Assembly (NCBI GenBank): GCA_039566865.1
Contig: CM076949.1
Coordinates: 10,641,501-10,705,500, forward strand
Length of the DNA stretch: 64,000 bases
Source: Aurelia coerulea
Lineage: Eukaryota > Cnidaria > Scyphozoa > Semaeostomeae > Ulmaridae
Reading direction: 5' to 3'
Below are positions 10,822-20,014 of the stretch, one piece after another. The translations under genes were made by a program, and so were the position numbers. Each line of letters begins with the position of its first letter. Positions within the stretch are counted from its first letter, which is position 1. The notes under the pieces are model-generated. The model was not told the DNA's origin and did not search any database. It saw only the letters and a list, made by a program, of their open reading frames with translations.

Positions 10822-13712
10822 GCTCGGGGGGGTAACTTTGCGGGTAAAGTAATAGGGACGTGCCATTTTGAGAAAAAAATTGGGGTCATAATTCCGTGTC
10901 AATATTTGAAAAAAGTGACCCATAATTCCGTGTCACTGATTGTGTAAAAAAAGGTGGAACCCCTTAACGCACAGTGCGCCCCATTTGTGTGGTTGCTTTG
11001 GAAGAGCTATAGCTTCAATTGTCTTGATCTGTATACAGTTTCATAGGTCAGACTCCAACTAAAAGTTTGAGACCTTGTTTGAGTCAATTTGAAAGTGGTT
11101 ATTAAGTGGTTTGTTGTTCCTCTTCCATAAATCTGTAACCACTTTCAGCTGACTCAGTTGAAGCCTGACCTGAAAACAGGGTTTGACTATTTTGTGCTAC
11201 AATGGTCAGTTGCTACCCCGGCGGGTGCACTTCTATAAAAAAGGTGATACACAAGCTTGTCTGAAACTTTCCAGAATATACCCTTTTCACTGAGAAAAGT
11301 CTCAGCAGTTAGACCCTACCCTATTCACTGATATTTTATCGCAATGTTTTAGAAATTTATACCCCTATTTTGGAGAATCACTGACATGCCCTCCAGACGG
11401 TTCCTTTAAATGTCACTATATTCAGCCCTAAAATACTGAAAATATTACCAACTACTCAAAATGGAGCAGAACATTTGTATATCTCCATTCATTACACATC
11501 CATACACTGAAGCACAAATATGGTTTGAGCCATATGGTATGGTTTTAGTTATTAACTCTACAAACTTCAGTTAAACTTTGGTTTTCTGCAATCAATGCTG
11601 CCCACAGATTCCTTGATTGATGTACTTCCTGCACTATATGGAAACCGTTCACTATAAATTAATAAGATTTCATTTGGAACAATTATGGTCATCTGTATTA
11701 CATTACGTACATCCCATTTACTTTGCATTTAGGATGTTATTGATATGATGTTGTGTAAAACTATGGTAAAATGCATTGAGTACATTGCATTTTTATTTTC
11801 AAGGAAATTGTAAACAAATCTGCTGCCCTCTCTTGATTTGGACTGATGACCACCGAAAAACCGAACTTTCAAATTTATAGTATAGGCCTAACCATCTTAC
11901 CAATGGCACAATACCAAATTGCACTGAAACATGTAGCAGCGGCAAAATATGACACTTTCCTCTCTGGCTTTCCCTCGGCAATTTTTGTTCATTGACATCA
12001 TTAACTGCATAAGGACCCTCATCACCAGCTTATCTAGCTCTCAAAATTACTTCGAATAAAATGCAGCAGCGATACATCCTCTTTCTTTTTCCCGCGTTTT
12101 TTCACCAAGCCTCAAATTGCAAAAGAGGCTGTTGCTTCCATGAAAATATGAAAAGATGGCTGTGTCAGAAAGCAGAAAGGGCAGAGTCTGTTTATATCGG
12201 GTATATCGCAACAACTTTCAAGTGAATACTGCACTACCATGAAGTTATCTGTGGCTATATGTTTTAGTATGAAGATGCCTCTACCTATGCAACTCTGAGA
12301 AGATGTTTCCCATCAAACAAACCTGAAAATCTACTGAATGAAAAGCTGATCAAAACTGACGACTGAGAGAGAAGCAAAATGAAATAATCAAAGAGAGAGG
12401 CAAGGTAGAACGCTTTTCCTACCTGATACAGCAGTGATGCCAGTCAGAAATGCAGACTTATTATCCATTTTGTCACCAAGGAAATCATAATATCGGTTTC
12501 GATACAGCTGTACAATTAATGTTATTATGTAACTGCATTATTGGAGCAATTTGGAGCACTTCTCCATATATAGCATTTTCCAGATCAAAGTTGAGTGATT
12601 TGCCGTTAGTTTAGGCCTGATCTGTTAGATCAAGTACATGACTACTGCAAGTATCAGCCACTGTACTAAAATGGCTTTACCTAATGGAAAGGAAACACAA
12701 CCCACACCATATCGAGAATATGCATGTAAGCTACTACTTGCCTTTGAATACTTTTCGACAGCTGCTGGATTTTATCCCTTTCTCTACACCTGAATACATA
12801 GAACTACTGGTGACTTGCTATTATTGAGAAATCTATGCCTAGATTTTTATTAGACTTCAATTGAGGAATTTGATCTGGCCAAAACAAAGATAATTACATC
12901 ACCAACTGTTTAGTATTCAACACTGTATAGAAAGTCTATAATAATGTATGAATTTGATAATCATTCAACATCAAGTTTATTGCAGGTAATGACTAGTCAA
13001 TTGTAACTCACAGGAGGAAACCATCCACAACAATCTTATTTCTTGAAATTGGTTGATTTTAATCTGAGTATCTTTTTAAAATCCACTGACCAAATTGTAA
13101 AATAACCCCCCTTTTTTCTAAATCCTAGGTCCTAGGATTTGAAAACTTTTTCATCCTATCTCAGTGAATTTACAGACAAGCTTGCGTATCACCTTCTATA
13201 TCCGCGGGGGTTGCGACCAGATTCTAGTCAGCTTTGTTTGTGGTGGTGGGCTTGGAGGATTTTCGGAAGAAATTCACCCTTGTTGTTCTTTCAGAGCCCC
13301 CACTGCTTAATATACGACCTCTTTTTGGAACAAAATGGTGTGATCAGCAAGAGACCTACTGTACCTTACAGAAAATATGGTGTGTAATATTTGTGTAATC
13401 AGACATTTGACAAAGACAGAGTCACAAGATACATAATATACCACTTTGTAGTTTTTAAAGATACCAGATTGATCATATTGTGAAAAATTCATAGATGATT
13501 CTCACGGTTTTTTATATTTCTCAAATTGTATACCCATAATTCCGTGTGCCTACCCAGTTTGGTGAAAATGTATACCCATAATTCCGTGTGCCTACCCACT
13601 TTGGTGAAAATGTATACCCATAATTCCGTATTTACCAACAAAAAGGTACCCCTAAAAAATGGCACGTCCCCGCTACCATATACTTGTTAAGTTACCCCCC
13701 CCCCCGCCCCCC
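10822..13712. mobile_element. Mutator-like non-autonomous DNA element 1 (2.9 kb)
   Basis: The element interrupts pol and is flanked by a 10-bp duplication GAGACCGTGA (10812-10821 and 13713-13722). The reading frame of pol resumes exactly after the second copy. Ends are inverted: GGGGGGGTAACTT and GGGACGTGCCATTTT on the left face their complements on the right (13658-13712), where the G/C run is longer. Subterminal CCCATAATTCCGTGT repeats occur at both ends in the same orientation (10887-10935, 13529-13640). A 9-11-bp duplication with long inverted ends is the pattern of Mutator-like elements. The 2.6-kb interior has no transposase frame that I can recognise. Confidence 0.8.
13529..13640 (+). 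repeat. 42-bp tandem repeat inside DNA element 1
   Basis: Two full units and a partial third start at 13529, 13571 and 13613, each opening TATACCCATAATTCCGT. A related 34-bp-spaced pair lies at 10887 and 10921 near the other end. Confidence 0.9.
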
Positions 13713-13916
13713 GAGACCGTGAGAGATGATGATGATAGCGATAGTGAAACAGAGAACAGAGACATAGATCGTAGAGAAACAGCAAATACAGAATCAGAGA
13801 ACAAAGAGATAGAGATCAGAGGAGAGAATCAGGACGTTAGGCCTAGACGATCACAGCGATCGAGAATACCAGTTCGAAGATATGGACTTGTCGTACCATC
13901 GAATATGAACAGGTAA
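13713..13916 (+). pseudogene. C-terminal tail of Gypsy element 1 pol
   Basis: After the duplicated target the pol frame continues with an acidic stretch (DDDDSDSETENRD) and a basic end with the block RPRRSQRSRIPVRRYG, the usual tail of Gypsy polyproteins, then stops at 13914-13916. It is cut off from the rest of pol by the insertion at 10822-13712. Confidence 0.9.
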
Positions 13917-13972
13917 ACAGGAGAGAAGGAAAGACTATAAACTTGGACGTGTCGTTTAAAAAAAGGGAGCAT

Positions 13973-14092
13973 TGTAGTGATTTCTGTTTATTGTTATGTT
14001 TTGTAAATACTTCATGTAAGATACTTTTATGGCGTAGCTTGCTCCGAAGCACACGTCTCCTCTCTGGTCTCGGTCTACCGTAGAAGTCTACA
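13973..14092 (+). repeat. 3' LTR of Gypsy element 1
   Basis: The partner of 6471-6590, same length, followed by the GCACT duplication at 14093-14097. The polypurine tract at 13958-13971 lies immediately before it. Confidence 0.95.
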
Positions 14093-14097
14093 GCACT

Positions 14098-14409
14098 GAA
14101 CCTTGAACAATATAAATTCTGGCCTAGAGACAATAGTAGTAACAATAGTGATTGTTGTAAGAACGGCCCAAAAACGCCAAAATCTGCGTTTTCAATTTTT
14201 CTTGCTGTTGTCTTTCCACTAAATTTTCTTTTGTTCGAGATTCAATGCCCCTACGCTTCAATGCGAATTGAAAAAGTCTACGAAAGCTTGTTCGGCCATT
14301 TGAAGTCATGTGGCAATACTCTAGAGAAGTTTTTGTATTGTACTACTGTTTGCATTCATGGCACAAGCTTGCTTGTTGCGAAATAAGTAATAAAATTCAA
14401 AAGGTTTTA
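14098..14409. other. No recognisable feature
   Basis: Sequence between the Gypsy target duplication and the next frame. A minus-strand frame (14124-14309) has no motif I know. Confidence 0.35.
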
Positions 14410-14787
14410 TCAAGAGGTTTTATCGACTGACTTGAAGTGGCGTAAACAGGCCTTGACAAGCATTCGCCGATTTTGTCTAGTGGAGAGGCAATAACTCCAC
14501 CAAACCTGTAGATATTTTAACCGGCATCCAAACTTGTATACCCAAACATCTGGAGAGTAGATTTCTTTAAAAGAATTCGGGAAATTTGTAGCAACTTTTT
14601 GTCCTGGTTGCGTTTTAGGACGGTAGTTGAAATTTAGAAAAATCTTCACGGGTTTCTTTTGTCTTCTTCGCTTATTAGTCGTCTGATTGGTACGTGAATA
14701 TGAGGCTTTGGCGGTTTGAGCCGAAGCTTTAGATGGTTTCAATGAAAATGCAGCCCAAGACGACATCTGATTCCTACTTGGGCTCAA
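14410..14787 (-). CDS. Unknown 125-residue reading frame, related to 6195-6430
   Basis: An open frame with a basic, Ser/Thr/Lys-rich first half (residues 10-45, ending NKRRRQKKPVK) and a second half with aromatic residues and cysteines (SPDVWVYKFGCRLKYLQVWW). The first codon is ATG at 14785-14787. The homologous broken copy at 6195-6430 preserves the protein blocks, which argues that the frame was once translated. It could be one exon of a repeat-borne gene. No membrane segment or enzyme motif is visible. I do not recognise the family. Confidence 0.45.
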   Translation of the reverse strand: MSPSRNQMSSWAAFSLKPSKASAQTAKASYSRTNQTTNKRRRQKKPVKIFLNFNYRPKTQPGQKVATNFPNSFKEIYSPDVWVYKFGCRLKYLQVWWSYCLSTRQNRRMLVKACLRHFKSVDKTS

Positions 14788-14837
14788 TCCCTAAAGCACT
14801 ACCGGAATAATCACTTCTTTTACTGTTTATTTGTCAG

Positions 14838-14939
14838 ACTTGAATATCTGCGCAACTGCCATCAATGGTTTCACGCCTCTTCATGATGCAGTCGCAAATA
14901 ATCGAATTGAAGTTGTCAAGTTGCTACTAAAAGCAGGAG
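14838..14939 (+). CDS. Single ankyrin-repeat exon of a host gene
   Basis: The 102-nt stretch is preceded by a pyrimidine-rich acceptor (TTTACTGTTTATTTGTCAG) and followed by a donor GAG|GTTAGT. Read from its third base it gives 33 residues with the ankyrin consensus: NGFTPLHDAVANN, then IEVVKLLLKAGG. Length and phase (1-1) match the common arrangement of one 33-residue ankyrin repeat per exon. Such repeats form helix-turn-helix stacks that bind protein partners; the partner cannot be inferred. No neighbouring ankyrin exon is visible on either side, so the rest of the gene would have to lie beyond the inserted elements. It may also be an orphan exon. Confidence 0.7.
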
Positions 14940-15196
14940 GTTAGTTTCGTCATTCGTTTTTCTTATTCACTCTAATTTCAAGATAATACAACTTTCAATT
15001 TGATATTGTTCGAACTGTTAAGGGAGGTATGAAATTAAAGGTAATTTGTCCATGTAAGTACAGTGGTTTTGCGTGGGCATGCCAATTTCGCGTGACATTT
15101 AATGTGTTCACTTGATATTTCATGTACTGCATGTGAATGTGGCAAGGAGTAATCTAAGCAGACTGATGACTTACTTGCGGTTCAGGTTTCGGAGCT

Positions 15197-15424
15197 AAAA
15201 TTTGTGCTCTGATACTGACAATAAATATAACTGTAGTAGAAATGTTAAAAAAATGGTTTCTAGAATTGAAGAAACGAACATCAAAGCAAACCCTAAAACT
15301 AAAATTCCTATGCCTATCAATAAATTAACTAAAGCCAGACGGAGATTGAATCTTACGTCACATAAATACAATTAGAAATCTTACATCATATGAATAAGAA
15401 TTAAAACCATAAACATAAACTTTG
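15197..15424 (+). repeat. 228-bp direct repeat, left copy
   Basis: Near-identical to 16594-16821 at an offset of 1397 bp. It carries the last about 55 codons of the 16296-16790 frame plus trailing sequence, with one codon changed to a stop (TACAATTAG in place of TACAATCAG). Terminal direct repeats are typical of Penelope-like elements and of partial tandem insertions. Confidence 0.9.
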
Positions 15425-15597
15425 TTGACACTGTAAATTTATCATTTTAGCCTGATGAGTCTGCATGAACAGATGAAACTAGTCGCGAAAGAAACGAGTG
15501 TTGTTTTTGTTAATGCCTTCTATAAGTTTCGATATATATTTTACTTGCGTATTGTACTTTTTTCGTTTCGACACATATTTCTCCTTACGCGTAAGAG

Positions 15598-16299
15598 ATG
15601 GCAGAAAGCAAACAACAGGAAGGTTTTGATGACCAAGAAGATGGAACAGGATTTCAATCAGGTCAAGTATCCTTTATTCTCGTCGTTATAAAACAAATTA
15701 GGGAGACAGCAACTCTCTTATCAGAAGGCAACGTCACAGAAGAAATTGATTTAGCGGGAAATATCGTAAAAATGACAAAAATCCTTGAAGATTACGTCCA
15801 GACCGACACAACAAGAGCTACAACTAAAGAGCAAAAACCATTACAATATTCGAAAATCATGCGAAAGATGAAGAAAAAGAGAAAGCTAGCCTACTATTAC
15901 TTTTTAAAGAACAAGAAAATCACCGAGATTTACGAGGAATGTTACAATAGAAATGAAATAACAGTACCAAAGCACCTAGTTCCGAGACATCACCCAGAAG
16001 ACACCAAACAGATGTATGAACTACGAACAAAACACGCCAGACAAAAGTTAAAACAAGAAATGGAATTATCACAATCAAAAAGATCTATCTACGAAGAAAA
16101 AATTTTGACAATAGACAATAAAATTGAAAATTTAATCGAGATAAAGTATGGCGAAAATCCTTTTAATATGGAATCGCTTAAAAACAAATGGAAAACAGAA
16201 CGCGAAAAGGAAGAAATAAAATCTGAACAAATATGGCAAGCGAGTGAAGCAAAAATTAAATCGAAAATGAGGACATTCAAAATCCCTCCCGATCAATGA
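15598..16299 (+). CDS. Penelope-type ORF1-like coiled-coil protein
   Basis: The protein has 233 residues, is rich in Lys and Glu, and has long heptad-like helices (about residues 80-233). Its plan matches the minus-strand frame 44402-44953, upstream of a Penelope RT: a basic block followed by KKITEIYEECYNRNEITVPK, against WKLTRDNELSKLYSDC and LEVIIPRKF in the other element, then Lys/Glu-rich helices ending in NKWKTEREKEE against DLKDEWHKHAKEDEE. This supports a Penelope ORF1 of unknown biochemical role, perhaps RNA binding or packaging. The start ATG at 15598 follows a short leader. No RT follows, so the element is incomplete. The stop overlaps the next ATG (ATGA). Confidence 0.55.
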   Translation: MAESKQQEGFDDQEDGTGFQSGQVSFILVVIKQIRETATLLSEGNVTEEIDLAGNIVKMTKILEDYVQTDTTRATTKEQKPLQYSKIMRKMKKKRKLAYYYFLKNKKITEIYEECYNRNEITVPKHLVPRHHPEDTKQMYELRTKHARQKLKQEMELSQSKRSIYEEKILTIDNKIENLIEIKYGENPFNMESLKNKWKTEREKEEIKSEQIWQASEAKIKSKMRTFKIPPDQ

Positions 16300-16790
16300 T
16301 GGAGAAGTTGGACAAAGAGGGCCTTATTTTTACAAAAACAGTGCCTAGACAGAAGTCTGTCAAAAAAGAACATCCACGAAAAGGAAAGAAATATGAAATT
16401 TGCCCAGATGATAATATAAGCAACATTAGAGAGCTTGAATGCAAATATATAAAGGAATATGAAAAAATGATGCACGCTGGGGAAAATGGTGAATTTTTTG
16501 ACAAATCTACACTTGAAAGAATTGGCGCAGAAATAGACAAACTTGGGAAAGTCCTTGGAGCTACCAACAGTGAAAAAGACTATTGTGAAATTCGAAATTT
16601 GTGCTCTGATACTGACAATAAATATAACTGTAGTAGAAATGTTAAAGAAATGGTTTCTAGAATTGAAGAAACGAACATCAAAGCAAACCCTAAAACTAAA
16701 ATTCCTATGCCTATCAATAAATTAACTAAAGCCAGACGGAGATTGAATCTTACGTCACATAAATACAATCAGAAATCTTACATCATATGA
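16296..16790 (+). CDS. Unknown 164-residue frame overlapping the previous ORF
   Basis: It begins at ATG 16296-16298, which overlaps the stop of the preceding frame as ATGA, an arrangement that allows termination-reinitiation. The product is basic and Lys-rich with scattered cysteines (PDDNISNIRELECKYIKEYE, NLCSDTDNKYNCSRN) and a C-terminal KARRRLNLTSHKYN. No known motif. The last third is repeated upstream at 15197-15424. It may instead be the frameshifted continuation of ORF1 of the same element. Confidence 0.45.
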   Translation: MMEKLDKEGLIFTKTVPRQKSVKKEHPRKGKKYEICPDDNISNIRELECKYIKEYEKMMHAGENGEFFDKSTLERIGAEIDKLGKVLGATNSEKDYCEIRNLCSDTDNKYNCSRNVKEMVSRIEETNIKANPKTKIPMPINKLTKARRRLNLTSHKYNQKSYII

Positions 16791-16821
16791 ATAAGAATTA
16801 AAACCATAAACATAAACTCTG
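16594..16821 (+). repeat. 228-bp direct repeat, right copy
   Basis: The partner of 15197-15424. It ends exactly where the 330-bp tandem repeat begins (16822). Confidence 0.9.
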
Positions 16822-17045
16822 TTTAGTATCAAATTTATCGTTAAAATGTGCAAGTACCCAAACCATATGTAAAGACAATGGAGAGGAAAAATTGGGGTGT
16901 TAAGGTGTTGTGATTTCTGGTCAAGTCGAAGGCAGCGCGCCAACCTGCGTTTGGACATCACTTAGTCACGCAGGCCAGACATAACAGAGATTACGTCACC
17001 ACACCAGTATGGATATCTATGATCAGTGCGTACACGTATTCGCAT

Positions 17046-17118
17046 GGTGAGATAGCTCAACTGGTAGAGCGTCTGTCATGAAAGCAGAAGGCCCCGAGTT
17101 CAAATCTCGGTCTCACCT
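17046..17118 (+). tRNA. tRNA-like gene, copy 1 (anticodon uncertain)
   Basis: A full cloverleaf can be drawn: 7-bp acceptor stem GGTGAGA/TCTCACC, D arm GCTC/GAGC, anticodon stem TCTGT/GCAGA with one G-T pair, 5-nt variable loop, T arm CCGAG/CTCGG. The A box (TAGCTCAACTGG) and B box (GTTCAAATC) fit Pol III consensus. The anticodon loop reads CATGAAA, so the nominal anticodon is TGA, but position 33 is A instead of T and the short variable arm does not suit tRNA-Ser. It may be a tRNA-derived gene or SINE head instead of a working tRNA. Confidence 0.6.
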
Positions 17119-17375
17119 CAACTTTTCCATTTTTCTCCATTCGTCGAAAATTTTAGTGTCAAATTTATCGTTAAAATGTGCAAGTACCCAAACCATATGT
17201 AAAGACAACGGAGAGGAAAAATTGGGGTGTTAAGGTGTTGTGATTTCTGGTCAAGTCGAAGGCAGCGCGCCAACCTGCGTTTGGACATCACTTAGTCACG
17301 CAGGCCAGACATAACAGAGATTACGTCACCACACCAGTATGGATATCTATGATCCGTGCGTACACGTATTCGCAT

Positions 17376-17448
17376 GGTGAGATAGCTCAACTGGTAGAGC
17401 GTCTGTCATGAAAGCAGAAGGCCCCGAGTTCAAATCTCGGTCTCACCT
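17376..17448 (+). tRNA. tRNA-like gene, copy 2 (anticodon uncertain)
   Basis: Identical to the copy at 17046-17118 as far as I can read, in the second 330-bp unit. The same odd anticodon loop is kept. Confidence 0.6.
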
Positions 17449-17559
17449 CAATTTTTCCATTTTTCTCCATTCGTCGAAAATTTTAGTATCAAATGTATCG
17501 TTAAAATGTGCAAGTACCCAACCTATATAATATATAAATATATATATGTAGTCAAGAAA

Positions 17560-17605
17560 AAAACATTCTAGTAAACGTTTCGGCGTAAGCCTTCATCAAT
17601 AATAA
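17560..17605 (-). ncRNA. Hammerhead-like motif in Penelope element 2 tail
   Basis: On the minus strand, TTGATGA-A-GGC-TTAC-GCC-GAAA-CGTT resembles a hammerhead core: conserved GATGA, a 3-bp helix II with TTAC loop, GAAA, then a short helix III (CGTT/AATG). The first core C is T and an extra A sits before helix II, and I find no clear helix I. Probably degenerate. Confidence 0.35.
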
Positions 17606-17961
17606 CTTTCCAAATTAGATGGAGCATACATATAAATCTTGAAATAACAATACAATATAAAACAATAGCCTGAGCGGGATCCTGATTATTACAATAAGTC
17701 ATAAAAGGTGCAAATAGGGGTGTAGCCAAAGGCGGCAATGGGAAGATCAAAGAAAGTGCAGAGTAAAGAGCTGCTAAAGTCGGCGGCGGTGTCTGTCTCG
17801 CGGAAGCTAGAAAGAAAAAAACGTGTGAACTAACAAAACAAGCAATAGAAAGATCCAAGAGCGGATTGGCAGAAAAGAGATCCCTAAAAAAACAGCGTGT
17901 GTCCCTAATGAAAAGCTGAGCGCAAAAATCAAAACAACCAAAGTGTAAACAAAACTCAAAT

Positions 17962-18512
17962 CTATGTATCAACCTGTCTAGTGTTTAATCCCTTAGGGGA
18001 AAAGCAATCCAGCCGATACTGCCAGAAGCTTTCCCGCATCCTATTTCCCCCCGTTAGCCTATCGATTATCTTTATACTAATATCCTTCAGAAACCCGTGG
18101 GGCCTTCTCCAGTAAAATGCCTGAAGAATTCCGCCTGGGGTACTGAGGCCCCCGAATTAAACTTATTGCTGCACGCCTTGTAATTGTTAAACCTAAGCCT
18201 AAAAGGCGTGCAGGTGCTACCAACATATTGTACACCACAAACAGTACATTCCAACAAATACACAACATTTGACGAATCACAATTAAACGAATAGTTTATC
18301 CTATATTCCCGGCTATCTATGTTTGAATGAAAATGTTCACTATTACTCATGACATTACACACTTGACAACGAGATTGACCACAACGAGAACATCCCTTCT
18401 TATCAGTCCCCCCAATTCCCTCACTGAGCCTAGCCCTAAAAAGTATATCTTTAAGGTTCTTACATCTCCTAAATGCTATTAAAGGTGGCTCAGGAAACAC
18501 CGCCCTATATAT
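17962..18512 (-). pseudogene. GIY-YIG endonuclease domain of Penelope element 2
   Basis: Read on the minus strand: the linker FPEPPLIAFRRCKNLKDILF, a zinc-finger-like cysteine group (KGCSRCGQSRCQVCN), then the nuclease core with VVYLLECTVCGVQYVGST and PFRLRFNNYKA. This is the GIY-YIG fold that nicks target DNA in Penelope-like elements. Near 18097-18102 the frame shifts by one base; the C-terminal block (HGFLKDISIKIIDRL, then FWQYRLDCFSPKGLN) continues in the other frame to a stop at 17962-17964. The element is therefore inactive. Family assignment is secure. Confidence 0.88.
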
Positions 18513-18515
18513 TTA

Positions 18516-18828
18516 TACAAAAACAACACTCGTTTCTTTCGCTGTATATAGTTAAGGTTACTGTAACTGTTCAGACGACAAATTTTCGATTTTTCGTTTT
18601 TGTCATAATCTGATGGAATAAGTATTTGAGGACTGTTTAAACCAACTCACTTCCAGAAATAGTCACAATTACTTGGAAATTTGAGCATTTTAAAAGAAGC
18701 AATCCTGTTTCTCAAAAACTGCGAGAATATACATAAGCGGATTAAAGTAAACTCACTTGACCTTGCAGCTATGTTCATGACATCCCGTGCTGCTGTGTTA
18801 TTGACATAATGCTTTACCAATACCGCGC
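18516..18828. other. No recognisable gene
   Basis: Holds a 23-bp sequence TTAAGGTTACTGTAAC...CAG (18552-18574) that recurs in inverted orientation at 27738-27760, next to the other Penelope element. Nothing else was recognised. Confidence 0.4.
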
Positions 18829-18832
18829 TTAA

Positions 18833-19363
18833 AGGCATTGAGTCATGGTAAATAGACCGCGTATACCCAATTTGCAAAAATCGCTGAGTCATGATGATAG
18901 CTTACTCCAATCTGATTGGCTGTAATCCAAACTGCACACATGATATTCTCACCTGAATATGTTCTTAAAGCTTTATTATCGGGGTTTCGCTTTGAAGTCA
19001 ACAAGGTGTAATTTCACATAGCAAAGAAAACAAAAGGATCTGACGACCGTCTCTCGTGGCGTTACAAGACAACTGATAAAGTGAGGCCATGAATATAAAA
19101 CAAAGCGCTCGCATGAAAAATTTCAGGATTATCTCAATAAAAGGACAGCAATGTGCTTAGGGCCAAGGGATTCAATTAAATAACGAGTTTTTGTGGGGAT
19201 TAACAAAAAGAGTTAGGTTTAAAAAATGCGAAACATAGGCCACGCGCCACGAGAAGCCAGACGGGACAGCCAAGTTCATCTCTGATCACATGAAAACAGA
19301 CTGATCACATGAAAGGAGACAGACCCCCAGCGGAGAATCGCTATTTACCATGACTCAATGCCT
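18833..19363. mobile_element. TTAA-flanked MITE (531 bp)
   Basis: Perfect 23-bp inverted ends AGGCATTGAGTCATGGTAAA... face each other at 18833 and 19363. Both are bordered by TTAA (18829-18832 and 19364-19367). TTAA duplication is the hallmark of piggyBac and Kolobok transposases. No coding capacity is seen inside, so it depends on a transposase elsewhere. Confidence 0.88.
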
Positions 19364-19367
19364 TTAA

Positions 19368-19675
19368 GCCTAATTGCTTGACCTTTCATGCATAATCGTA
19401 TTTCCCGCAATTTTTGCTTCATTTTGATAAAAGCCTGATTTCTGGAAACAGGATTCCCGAGTACTGGTGGGTAATATAATGAAAAATGTTTGTGTACCCA
19501 ACAGGCCAATCGAATCGCTTGAAACTTGGCACACAGAGTCACAATGCATATAACTACGAAACCGTGTCAGCGATTTGTGATAGATCCACTGGTCCGATTT
19601 TTACAAGGATCTGAAAGTTAAAAAAGACATTTAAGACATTTACGTCTATTTAAAATGATATGATTTCAAGGCAAT
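19368..19675. other. No recognisable feature
   Basis: AT-rich sequence between two elements, with no motif, repeat or frame that can be supported. Confidence 0.35.
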
Positions 19676-20014
19676 ACACGTTTTTTTTTTTGTAAGAAAC
19701 TGGTTTATAAGAAACTAGTACTACGATGACCAAAAATTTAAGAAACTCTAGTACTACGCTCAAGAACAGTTAAGAAACTCTAAAACTTTATTTATGTATG
19801 TCTCTCTTATTCTATGTCTCTCTAACAAAGGTAAATTCGCCTTTTCTTGAGTTTTAACTGCAAAATTGGTACATTTTTGCCTTGATGTATTATTATTATT
19901 ATTATTAACAATTTCTTTTACGTTGGCAAGATAAAAAAAAATATATATAGCTAATAAGCTAATTAACGCCAACAAATAAGTTAAAACTTAATTTACAATT
20001 TTTTACTTTAAAAC

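Larger units (their letters stand above)
6471..14092 (+). mobile_element. Ty3/Gypsy LTR retrotransposon 1, complete but inactive
   Basis: The 120-bp LTRs at 6471-6590 and 13973-14092 start TG and end CA, and differ at only a few positions. The element is flanked by a perfect 5-bp target duplication GCACT (6466-6470 and 14093-14097). Order inside: leader with a possible primer site, gag, pol (protease, RT, RNase H, integrase), a purine tract AAAAAAAGGGAGCA just before the 3' LTR. Gag is disrupted, pol has two nonsense codons and a damaged RT active site, and a 2.9-kb DNA element sits near the end of pol. Domain order (integrase last) places it in Ty3/Gypsy. Confidence 0.95.
16822..17521 (+). 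repeat. 330-bp tandem repeat, 2.1 copies, each full copy with a tRNA-like gene
   Basis: Units start at 16822, 17152 and 17482 (fixed from AAATTTATCG at 16831, 17161 and AAATGTATCG at 17491). The two full units differ at only a few bases. The third stops after about 40 bp, at the tail of the Penelope copy beginning at 17522. Each full unit carries a 73-nt tRNA-like sequence with both internal Pol III boxes. Confidence 0.92.
17522..18515 (-). mobile_element. Penelope-like element 2, 5'-truncated
   Basis: Minus-strand 3' half of a Penelope-like element: a coding end with GIY-YIG endonuclease (17962-18512), then about 430 bp of tail with a hammerhead-like motif (17560-17605), ending in an AT microsatellite (17521-17550). 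Everything upstream of the FPEPPLIAF linker block is missing. Confidence 0.85.

Noticed and set aside
17568..17972. A 134-residue frame at the end of Penelope element 2
   Set aside because: It covers the non-coding tail and the hammerhead-like motif; the true coding end is at 17962 in another frame.
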